A stretch of DNA of 38,339 nucleotides from C7867-001 sp035533615 (GTDB lineage: Bacteria > Patescibacteriota > Minisyncoccia > Phycocordibacterales > Phycocordibacteraceae). The notes below the pieces were generated by a model. It had not been told where the DNA came from. It did no database searches and saw only the letters and a list, made by a program, of their open reading frames with translations. The position numbers and the translations under genes are program-made. Positions 23,549 through 30,474 of the stretch are shown one piece after another. The stretch spans positions 1 through 38,339 of the forward strand of contig DATLTM010000009.1 of NCBI GenBank assembly GCA_035533615.1, in the 5' to 3' direction. How positions within the stretch are numbered: the stretch's first letter is position 1; each line of letters begins with the position of its first letter.

Positions 23549-23971
23549 ATGAAGAAAAAACGCGCGGGCCTCTACCACGCGCTCGTGGTATTGCCGGACC
23601 GGCTCTATCCGTTTCAGACTGAAGTGCAGGGGCAGTGGGTGCGCGGTATCCGTTCGTACAATGCGACCCTTGCCCGATTTCAGAAAAAATATGGCAATGG
23701 CCACTACGGGTTTAGACTTGACGCTTACCGACAGCTTTTCCACCTCGCCGGCTCCATACTTTTTCTCATAAGCGCGGCATACCTTTCGCAACTTCTCTTT
23801 GGAAGTTCTATGGCGCTCTATGCATTCCTCATCGCTGCCGTGTTTTTCATTTCATTTCAGGAGTTCTACTTACAACGTCGGACGTACCAGCAGCTCTGGC
23901 GAAAGGGCATTGTTGACTGGCTGACTTGGTGCGTGCCGATGGGTGTTTACTTTTTCACCCATTTTCACTGA
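23549..23971 (+). CDS. Small integral membrane protein, 140 aa
   Basis: A basic N-terminal cytoplasmic part (MKKKRAGLYHALVVLPDRLY; residues 1-65), then hydrophobic helices at about 68-84, 88-105 and 123-138. The start at 23549 is four bases after the malic-enzyme stop. I do not recognise a family. The repeated YRQLFHLAGS and YQQLWRKG patterns before helices suggest an ordered membrane domain. A role linked to malate or pyruvate is possible only by position. Confidence 0.65.
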   Translation: MKKKRAGLYHALVVLPDRLYPFQTEVQGQWVRGIRSYNATLARFQKKYGNGHYGFRLDAYRQLFHLAGSILFLISAAYLSQLLFGSSMALYAFLIAAVFFISFQEFYLQRRTYQQLWRKGIVDWLTWCVPMGVYFFTHFH

Positions 23972-23984
23972 TTTTATCCAGTGA

Positions 23985-23990
23985 TATACT
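23985..23990 (+). promoter_or_regulatory. -10 box of lemA (leaderless)
   Basis: TATACT ends six bases before the ATG at 23997; TTTTCA at 23962-23967 gives a 17-base spacer as -35. Confidence 0.65.
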
Positions 23991-23996
23991 TAAGAA

Positions 23997-24563
23997 ATGA
24001 CCACTACCACCATCGTGCTCGTCGTGCTCGCCATTATCGTTCTCTGGATTATCTTTGCCTATAACCGCTTTATTACGCTCGTGAACCAGGCGAAGGAGGC
24101 GTGGGCCGACATCGCAGTTCAGCTAAAGCGCCGCTACGACCTCATTCCGAACCTCGTCGAGACAGTGAAGGGGTATGCAGCCCATGAATCGAGTGCCTTT
24201 GAGAACGTGTCAAAGGCGCGTGCCGCCGCGATGGGCGCTGGCGGCGGAACGCCCGCAGCGCAGGCGCAGGCCGAAAATCAGCTTACCGGTGCTCTGAAGT
24301 CGCTTTTCGCTATTTCCGAAGCATACCCGGATCTCAAGGCGAATCAGAATTTCCTCGCTCTGCAGCAGGAGCTTGGCGACACCGAAGACAAAATCCAGGC
24401 ATCCCGCCGCTTCTACAACACGACCGTGATGGCACTCAACACTGCACTCCAGTCTTTCCCGGGTAATTTCATCGCTTCATCGTTTCACTTTAAGTCGATG
24501 GATCTCTTTGATCTTTCTCCCGCTGACGCTGCAGCAGCGGAGCCGATAAAGGTACAATTCTAA
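23997..24563 (+). CDS. lemA: LemA family protein
   Basis: A 188-aa protein with one N-terminal membrane helix (about 5-22), then the LemA signature: NQAKEAWADIAVQLKRRYDLIPNLVETVKGYAAHE (31-65), shown as two blocks by its conserved Asp/Arg and PNLV residues, and a long helical bundle with IQASRRFYN near 135. LemA proteins are membrane-anchored with an extracytoplasmic helical domain; their function is unsettled. They often lie beside M48 (HtpX-type) proteases, as here with one gene between. It is probably the first gene of a lemA-GGDEF-htpX transcript. Confidence 0.93.
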   Translation: MTTTTIVLVVLAIIVLWIIFAYNRFITLVNQAKEAWADIAVQLKRRYDLIPNLVETVKGYAAHESSAFENVSKARAAAMGAGGGTPAAQAQAENQLTGALKSLFAISEAYPDLKANQNFLALQQELGDTEDKIQASRRFYNTTVMALNTALQSFPGNFIASSFHFKSMDLFDLSPADAAAAEPIKVQF

Positions 24564-24567
24564 CGGC

Positions 24568-25191
24568 ATGAGTGAGAATCCGAAATTCGAGCGGCCGACG
24601 ACCCCTGAAGAGGAAAACAACCTCATTCTCGCGCGGAGTCGATATTTGCTTGAACACATTGCGGAGCGGGAAAAAGAACACAGCTTCGACTATTTAACGG
24701 GACTAAAAAAGCGCGAGATCTTTGACCGCGAGCTTGAACGGCTACTTGACGTCATCCGCGGGGAAGCGAAGGAAAAGCGTAAGGGCGTCGAACCACCCAC
24801 AGAGGTATCCTTGATAGCCATTGATATCGATCATTTTAAGCAGGTCAATGATACGCTCGGCCACCAAGCGGGCGATGCGGTATTGCAAAAGATTGGAGAA
24901 CTTCTCACAAGATCAATCCGCCACGAGACGGATATGGCGGTGCGCATGGGTGGGGAAGAGTTTATGGTGCTTATGCCAGGTGCCAGTGTAGAGATTGCCG
25001 CGAACCATGCAGAGAGACTCCGTGCGGAAATCGAAAAACTCGTACTCGACGAGTATCCGGAATTAAAGATTACAGCAAGCTTCGGCGTTGTTTCGTCAGA
25101 AAGTTCGACCGACCTAAGGGCACTACAGAAGCTTGTCGATGACGCGCTCTATCGTGCCAAGGACAATGGACGAAACCGAGTCGAAGTCTGA
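24568..25191 (+). CDS. GGDEF-domain protein (predicted diguanylate cyclase)
   Basis: A 207-aa cytoplasmic protein. A short helical N-terminus (1-40) is followed by a full GGDEF domain with DYLTGLKKRE, the metal motif AIDIDHFKQVNDTLGH (Asp86, Asp88) and active site GGEEF (128-132). All catalytic residues for making cyclic-di-GMP from GTP are present. The inhibitory I-site RxxD five residues before GGEEF reads HETD, so product inhibition may be lost. It lies five bases after lemA and eight before htpX. No c-di-GMP receptor or EAL domain is in the window. No sensory domain is visible apart from the N-terminal helix. Confidence 0.9.
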   Translation: MSENPKFERPTTPEEENNLILARSRYLLEHIAEREKEHSFDYLTGLKKREIFDRELERLLDVIRGEAKEKRKGVEPPTEVSLIAIDIDHFKQVNDTLGHQAGDAVLQKIGELLTRSIRHETDMAVRMGGEEFMVLMPGASVEIAANHAERLRAEIEKLVLDEYPELKITASFGVVSSESSTDLRALQKLVDDALYRAKDNGRNRVEV

Positions 25192-25198
25192 ACAGGCC

Positions 25199-26101
25199 AT
25201 GAATCTCTACGCTGAACGAGCTTCAAATATCCGTCGTACATGGGCGCTTGTGATTGGATTCCTAATCGTCGTTATTGCTCTTGGTTACGCGATTTCTTGG
25301 TACTACGGGAATCCGTTCATTCTCTATATTGCAGTTATTATCGCCGTTGCGACTAATTTTTATGCGTACTGGGCATCAGATACGCTTGTACTCTCATTGA
25401 ATCATGCGCGGGCGGCCTCACGGGAAGAATTCTTTGACTTCTATACCGTGACTGAGAATCTTGCTATCGCCGCAGGCCTGCCGAAGCCAAAGCTTTATGT
25501 CATCGATGATCCGGCGCCGAACGCGTTTGCAACTGGCCGAGACGAGAAGCATGCGGTTGTTTGTGCGACGACCGGCCTCCTCGCCATGATGACGCGGCCG
25601 GAGCTCGAAGGAGTCATCGGTCACGAACTTTCGCATGTCAAGAATCGCGACATGCTTCTTATGACTGTCGCCGTGGTGCTTGCGGGTTTTGTCGCCATTG
25701 TCGCGAATATCTTCTTGCGCATGTCGTTCTGGGGCGGCGGACGCGGCAATGACCGCGAAGGCGGGAGCGCGCTTGTCATGATTCTCGCCATCGTCGGCAT
25801 CGTGCTCGCGCCGCTCGCCGCGAAGCTCATTGAGCTTGCAGTCTCGCGCCGGCGCGAATATCTCGCCGATGCCTCGGGCGCTCTTCTTACGCGCTATCCA
25901 GAAGGTCTCGCCTCTGCACTTGGAAAGATCGGTAGCTATGCCGCGCCGATGCGGAGCGCCAATCTCGCGACCGCGCATCTTTTCATTGGTGATCCGTTCG
26001 GAGTGAAGGCTGGCGGGAGTTCCGGCTGGATAGAGCGTCTCTTCTCCACGCATCCGCCCATCCCCGACCGCATCAAAGCGCTCCTTGCCCCGCAAGCATA
26101 A
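25199..26101 (+). CDS. htpX: M48 family membrane zinc metalloprotease HtpX
   Basis: A 300-aa protease with two membrane helices near the start (about 13-33, 40-57), the zinc motif HELSH (142-146) in GVIGHELSHVKNRD, two further helices (about 155-175 and 187-205), and the third ligand in RREYLADASG. HtpX degrades damaged membrane proteins and overlaps functionally with FtsH. The ATG at 25199 lies eight bases after the GGDEF stop and starts the canonical NLYxxR... N-terminus. An upstream in-frame ATG (25133) would overlap the GGDEF gene and was rejected. Confidence 0.94.
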   Translation: MNLYAERASNIRRTWALVIGFLIVVIALGYAISWYYGNPFILYIAVIIAVATNFYAYWASDTLVLSLNHARAASREEFFDFYTVTENLAIAAGLPKPKLYVIDDPAPNAFATGRDEKHAVVCATTGLLAMMTRPELEGVIGHELSHVKNRDMLLMTVAVVLAGFVAIVANIFLRMSFWGGGRGNDREGGSALVMILAIVGIVLAPLAAKLIELAVSRRREYLADASGALLTRYPEGLASALGKIGSYAAPMRSANLATAHLFIGDPFGVKAGGSSGWIERLFSTHPPIPDRIKALLAPQA

Positions 26102-26133
26102 TCTGAGTTTTCCTGATATAAAGAAACGCATTC

Positions 26134-26223
26134 GGAGGGGTGGCTGAGTGGTCTAAAGCACATGCTTGGAAAGCATGCGTGGGGGAAACCCCACCGCGAG
26201 TTCGAATCTCGCCCCTTCCGCCA
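26134..26223 (+). tRNA. tRNA-Ser (anticodon GGA)
   Basis: A class II tRNA. Acceptor is GGAGGGG/CCCTTCC with a G-T pair, anticodon stem CATGC/GCATG with loop TTGGAAA (anticodon GGA), and the long variable arm is GTGGGG/CCCCAC. The T arm is GCGAG-TTCGAAT-CTCGC. The discriminator G is followed by an encoded CCA at 26221-26223, unlike the other tRNAs here. Confidence 0.96.
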
Positions 26224-26304
26224 TGGGACTTTTTAATGGAAATACGAATACATAATAGAATAATGTTGTCTGCTATACTATGATGACAATATGATTTCCA
26301 TCGA

Positions 26305-26898
26305 GTGAATCCAACTGTCGTATCCTCGGTTACGCATCAAATGGTATTGCAGGCCGGTCCTGGCGGGAATATACTCCTACGCGGTACGGTCGATTCGGTT
26401 TCCTCTGACTCGGTCATGGTTAAGAGTTGGGGCGGCGATTGGACGGTGAATGTCCCGACGACTGCGAAAGTGCTCCCACAGGGCATAGCACTCTCTGATT
26501 TCCAGACAGGTGACTTCGTCGGCGTACAGGGTACGGTCGATCAAACGTCAGCATGGACTATTGATGCAAAACTAATCCGTGACTGGACGGCTAAGCAGGC
26601 AGCGACGCAACAGGTAAAGCAGAATGTGCAGGCGGTACGACAGGAGATGTCGGCAGGCCCAAAGATAATCCAAGGAGTGTTGAGTAACTTGGATGCGACG
26701 GCACAGACGTTCACACTAACGACTGCGAGCGGTACGGCATATTCCGTCTCACTCACCTCGGGTGCGAAAATCCTTGCTCAAAACTGGACGACTCTTGATT
26801 TCAGCAAGGTAAATGATGGTGATACGGTACGCATCTACGGAACAGTGTCAAATTCAGCGATATCAGCAATGATCTTCAGGGACGTCTCGGTTAAATAA
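26305..26898 (+). CDS. DUF5666-like repeat protein, apparently without a signal peptide
   Basis: A 197-aa protein made of two similar beta-rich units. One reads LLRGTVDSVSSDSVMVKSW ... DFQTGDFVGVQGTV (24-80). The other reads IQGVLSNLDATAQTFTLTT ... DFSKVNDGDTVRIYGTV (120-185). A Gln-rich linker joins them. Such OB-like repeats occur in exported proteins, yet this frame opens at GTG 26305 with no hydrophobic segment. A -10 TATACT (26274-26279) followed at once by ATGATGACAATATGA suggests the natural start region has been altered or frameshifted. It could be an N-terminally truncated secreted protein. No partner genes. Confidence 0.6.
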   Translation: MNPTVVSSVTHQMVLQAGPGGNILLRGTVDSVSSDSVMVKSWGGDWTVNVPTTAKVLPQGIALSDFQTGDFVGVQGTVDQTSAWTIDAKLIRDWTAKQAATQQVKQNVQAVRQEMSAGPKIIQGVLSNLDATAQTFTLTTASGTAYSVSLTSGAKILAQNWTTLDFSKVNDGDTVRIYGTVSNSAISAMIFRDVSVK

Positions 26899-26916
26899 TG
26901 GTCAATATCTGATCTT

Positions 26917-26946
26917 GAAAACAGCCGGCTCCTGCCGGCTGTTTTC
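26917..26946 (+). terminator. Intrinsic terminator after the DUF5666-like gene
   Basis: A 13-bp perfect stem, GAAAACAGCCGGC with GCCGGCTGTTTTC, loop TCCT. The T-run is inside the right arm. Confidence 0.88.
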
Positions 26947-27014
26947 ATGCTTTGTTGGACAGGATTAGAAATGCCTGACGATCATCTATCGGCCGTGATA
27001 CAGTGAGTATTCGC

Positions 27015-27485
27015 ATGTCACGATATTTTTATAAAGGGCTATTTATAGTCGTCACTGTGCTCGCGGTCTTCGCGGTTATCTATAAGACATCATTGCACAA
27101 AGATTCGCCGTCGGTGAGCGCAGAATTTGGCGGTGTGTCCTTGAGGATTGACTATGCGACAACGGAAGCTGAGCGGGAGAAAGGTCTTGGGGGCCGTACC
27201 AGTGTCCCAGACGACTATGGAATGCTCTTTGTCTTTCCGAAAGATGGATATTACGGCTTCTGGATGAAGGATACACTCATTCCGCTCGATATGTTCTGGC
27301 TTGACGATCAAGGACACGTAGTATTTATAGAGCGCAATGTTGCGACATCGACCTATCCTGATGTCTTTTACCCGCCTGTGCCCGCTCGATATGTCCTTGA
27401 GACTGTCGCAGGGTTTGCCGGTCTGCATCTCATTGCGACCGGCACGCCGCTCTTATTGAAAAATTTTCCAAGCGTTTCACAATAA
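27015..27485 (+). CDS. DUF192 family protein, membrane-anchored
   Basis: A 156-aa protein. An N-terminal membrane anchor or signal helix (about 6-25, GLFIVVTVLAVFAVIY) is followed by the DUF192 domain. This contains RIDYATTEAEREKGLGGR, YGMLFVFPKDGYYGFWMKDTLIPLDMFWLD and ETVAGFAGLHLIATG. DUF192 proteins are small extracytoplasmic domains of unknown function. The ATG at 27015 was preferred to GTG 27003 because a GATACA -10-like box ends immediately before the GTG. It is alone between a terminator and nrdJ. Confidence 0.88.
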   Translation: MSRYFYKGLFIVVTVLAVFAVIYKTSLHKDSPSVSAEFGGVSLRIDYATTEAEREKGLGGRTSVPDDYGMLFVFPKDGYYGFWMKDTLIPLDMFWLDDQGHVVFIERNVATSTYPDVFYPPVPARYVLETVAGFAGLHLIATGTPLLLKNFPSVSQ

Positions 27486-27593
27486 CGCTGTCCACATGGC
27501 ATTTGGTCTTGGCAGGAGTAAAATTATCCCTAGCGAGATGAGAGGATTTATTATTATCACTTGTTAATCTTCCACTTATTTAATCTTCCGCTT

Positions 27594-29972
27594 ATGCCCA
27601 AAGCAGCAAAAGTTCTTTCTCGTACAAAAATTGCGACAGTCTCCGTCGCGAAGCCACCAGTTTCGAAAGAAACACTCCGCTATCGTGAGATGATTCCGCA
27701 GGTTGAGAAGCGCGACGGACGGCTCGTTCCATTTGATTTTGACAAGATTGTTTCTGCGGTATTTAAGGCAATGAAGGAAGCGGGCGAGGGGGAACAGGAT
27801 GATGCAGTGCTCGTTGCGCATCAGGTGGCGAGCGAACTCGGACGATTTGCGAAGAAATATAAGAGTTTCCTCCCGACCGTTGAAGGTACACAGGACTCGG
27901 TAGAGAAATGTCTCATTTTGAACGATTATGTGAAGACAGCAAAGGCGTACATCCTCTACCGCGATAAGCGCGCCCAGCTTCGTGCAGCGCACATAGAGAT
28001 ACCGGCACACGTGAAGAAGCTTGCGGAAGAGAGCAAGAAATATTTCGAGGGCAATGCGCTCGGTGAATTCGTCTATTTGCGCACGTATGCAAAGTGGCTG
28101 CCGTCCGAGGGGCGCCGCGAAACGTGGGTGGAAACGGTAGATCGCTATATCGGCTTTATGCGCGAGAATCTCGGCGACAAACTCACCGAGAAGGAGTATG
28201 CGGAGGTGCGCATGGGCATCTTGAGGCAGGAAGTGATGCCGTCGATGCGTCTCATGCAGTTCGCGGGTGAAGCGGCGCGCCGCTGTAATACCTGTGCGTA
28301 TAACTGCACTTTTACCGCGCCTACCAAGCTCGAGGATTTTGCGGAGATTATGTATCTCTCGATGCAGGGATGCGGCGTCGGTTTTGCAGTCGAGAGCCAG
28401 AATATTGAACAGCTTCCGCAGATCATGAAGCAGTCGGGGAAGAAGCTCGAGACGCACATCATTATAGACTCGAAAGAGGGATGGTGCGATGCGCTCACGC
28501 TCGGACTCAAGACCTGGTATGCCGGAAAAGATATTACCTTTGACTTTTCCCAGATCCGTCCGGCGGGTGCACGGCTCAAGACGATGGGTGGAAAGGCGAG
28601 TGGCCCAGAGCCGCTCCGTTCTCTGCTCGCGTTCGCCCGAGAGCGCGTTTTGCGGCGCCAGGGACGGCGCCTGCGCGCCATCGATGCGCACGACATCATC
28701 TGCAAGGTAGGCGAATGTGTCGTCGCCGGCGGCGTGCGCCGTACCGCGATGATATCGCTCTCCAACCTCGACGATGTGGAGATGCGCGACGCGAAGAAGG
28801 GGCAATTCTATATGACCGATCCTCACCGTGCTGTAGCGAATAATTCAGCCGTTTATGAAACGCAACCGACAAATGCTGAACTTATGGACGAATGGGTTGC
28901 GCTTATGAAAAGTGGCAGCGGTGAGCGCGGTATTTTCAACCGTGCTGGTCTTGCAAAGACTATGCCTAGGCGTCGTGTGGAATATTTCAAGAAAATTGGC
29001 TTCATCGGAGAAGACGGTGTGACGCACGGCCCCATCGGAACGAATCCGTGTGCTGAGATCATCTTGCAGTCAAAGCAGTTCTGCAATCTCTCGGAAATCA
29101 TCGCGCGCGCGGATGACTCCGAGGCGAGCCTGCTGCGGAAAGCGCGTCTTGCCTCCATCATCGGCACCTACCAGTCTACGCTTACGAAGTTCAGCTACAT
29201 CTCTCAGGAGTGGACCGATCACAACAAAGCGGAACGTCTCCTCGGTGTTTCGATGACAGGGCACTGGGATTCGTCGGTCGCGCGACATCCAGAGATAATG
29301 CGTAAGCTCCGCGATATGGCAGATAAGACGAATGCGACGTACGCGAAGCGCTTTGGCGTGGAGCGTTCGATGGCAGTCACGGCGGTGAAGCCGTCGGGCA
29401 CCGTTTCGCAGACCTTTAACTGCGCGTCGGGTATTCACCCGCGCCATGCACCGTACTATATTCGCCGCGTGCGCATTAGTGCGACCGACTCGCTTTTCAA
29501 GATGTTGCGCGACCAAGGCGTGCCGTATTATCCGGAAGTGGGGCAGTCGATGGAGGAGGCGAACACATTCGTATTTGAATTTCCAGTCAAAGCCCCCGAC
29601 CATTCCAAAGAGGCACGATTCAAAGACGACCTGACGGCACTCGACCAGCTTGAATACTGGAAACGGGTGAAACTGAACTTCACCCATCACAATCCATCGG
29701 CCACAATTTCGGTTGGCGAGGACGAGTGGATCGGCGTCGTTGACTGGCTCCAGAAAAATTGGGATATTATAGGCGGCCTTTCGTTCCTCCCGCGCTCTAA
29801 TCATGTCTACCGTCTCGCGCCGTACGAGACTATTACTAAGGAGGAATATGAAGAGCGACTGGCGCGCTTCCCGAAGGTAGATTATTCCCAGCTCATCGCC
29901 TACGAGCGGCAGGACGAGTCGGATATGAAAAGAGAGCTTGCTTGTGCCGGCGGAACCTGCGAAATTGTGTAA
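27594..29972 (+). CDS. nrdJ: Class II (adenosylcobalamin-dependent) ribonucleotide reductase
   Basis: A 792-aa enzyme making deoxyribonucleotides, with an N-terminal ATP-cone (VEKRDGRLVPFDFDKIVSAV, about 38-57). Active-site motifs follow: CNTCAYNCTF, MQGCGVGFAVE, the RPAGARLKTMGGKASGPEPL block typical of monomeric RTPR-type class II enzymes, NPCAEI with the radical cysteine, and PSGTVSQTF. The C-terminal redox pair lies in ACAGGTCEIV. There is no separate small subunit, as expected. It needs vitamin B12, which reduced genomes of this type usually cannot make, so cobalamin is probably scavenged. The ATG at 27594 gives a basic, Lys-rich start; an ATG at 27561 adds a short hydrophobic stretch and was rejected. 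Confidence 0.95.
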   Translation: MPKAAKVLSRTKIATVSVAKPPVSKETLRYREMIPQVEKRDGRLVPFDFDKIVSAVFKAMKEAGEGEQDDAVLVAHQVASELGRFAKKYKSFLPTVEGTQDSVEKCLILNDYVKTAKAYILYRDKRAQLRAAHIEIPAHVKKLAEESKKYFEGNALGEFVYLRTYAKWLPSEGRRETWVETVDRYIGFMRENLGDKLTEKEYAEVRMGILRQEVMPSMRLMQFAGEAARRCNTCAYNCTFTAPTKLEDFAEIMYLSMQGCGVGFAVESQNIEQLPQIMKQSGKKLETHIIIDSKEGWCDALTLGLKTWYAGKDITFDFSQIRPAGARLKTMGGKASGPEPLRSLLAFARERVLRRQGRRLRAIDAHDIICKVGECVVAGGVRRTAMISLSNLDDVEMRDAKKGQFYMTDPHRAVANNSAVYETQPTNAELMDEWVALMKSGSGERGIFNRAGLAKTMPRRRVEYFKKIGFIGEDGVTHGPIGTNPCAEIILQSKQFCNLSEIIARADDSEASLLRKARLASIIGTYQSTLTKFSYISQEWTDHNKAERLLGVSMTGHWDSSVARHPEIMRKLRDMADKTNATYAKRFGVERSMAVTAVKPSGTVSQTFNCASGIHPRHAPYYIRRVRISATDSLFKMLRDQGVPYYPEVGQSMEEANTFVFEFPVKAPDHSKEARFKDDLTALDQLEYWKRVKLNFTHHNPSATISVGEDEWIGVVDWLQKNWDIIGGLSFLPRSNHVYRLAPYETITKEEYEERLARFPKVDYSQLIAYERQDESDMKRELACAGGTCEIV

Positions 29973-29983
29973 GAACAAAGATA

Positions 29984-30019
29984 ATGAAACATCCCACGCA
30001 GAAGCGTGGGATGTCTCAT
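29984..30019. terminator. Bidirectional terminator between nrdJ and rnpB
   Basis: ACATCCCACGC (29989-29999) pairs with GCGTGGGATGT (30004-30014), loop AGAA, extended on both sides by ATGA/TCAT, with T-runs on both strands. Confidence 0.92.
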
Positions 30020-30023
30020 TTTT

Positions 30024-30362
30024 GTAGACCGAGCCAATAAGCCGAATTCTGTCGCGGGCGATCATTTATCTGGGCCTGTCATTGCTGGTCAGGCTCGAGC
30101 GGCACCCCGCCAGCGCTGTGCGCTGGCGATACGGCCTTGCATGCGGGTAAGGATTTGTTCGTTGCACCTCTCCGATTGCTCGGAAAGCTCGTCCCGCCTT
30201 CAGCGGGACGCTTGCTCGTTTTCACTTACAAGCGTCTCTGTGGGCACCTCTATCCTTGCGGACGACGGGCGTTACCCGCTACCTATTTCCCGTCATACGA
30301 CGGGAGCATGTTCGGACTTTCCTCCCCATCTCTCGATGGAGCGATCGCCAGGCTCAGTCTGC
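30024..30362 (-). ncRNA. rnpB: RNase P RNA, bacterial
   Basis: About 339 nt on the minus strand. P1 pairs GACTGAGCC (5') with GGCTCGGTC (3'), nine pairs with one wobble. The universal 5' core GGGGAGGAAAGTCCGA and the 3' core GACAGAATTCGGCTTAT are both present. This is the catalytic RNA that trims tRNA 5' ends. A TATAAT box (30372-30367) sits six bases before the 5' end, and a strong terminator follows. Confidence 0.95.
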
Positions 30363-30366
30363 GTGA

Positions 30367-30436
30367 ATTATACCACAATTATCCAAATCAGGAACTGTGG
30401 ATGAGTTTATGTACAAAGGCGACGACGGAGTATACT
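30367..30436. promoter_or_regulatory. Divergent promoters of rnpB and the O-antigen-ligase-like gene
   Basis: Leftward, consensus TATAAT at 30372-30367 serves rnpB. Rightward, TATACT at 30431-30436 would start a transcript with a leader of about 30 bases to the ATG at 30475. Confidence 0.65.
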
Positions 30437-30474
30437 GAACGGCATTACCATCAATAGTATCATCATCATTCATT

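Noticed and set aside
27576..28826. A 416-codon open frame antisense to nrdJ
   Set aside because: A shadow of a GC-rich real gene with no recognisable motifs and no promoter.
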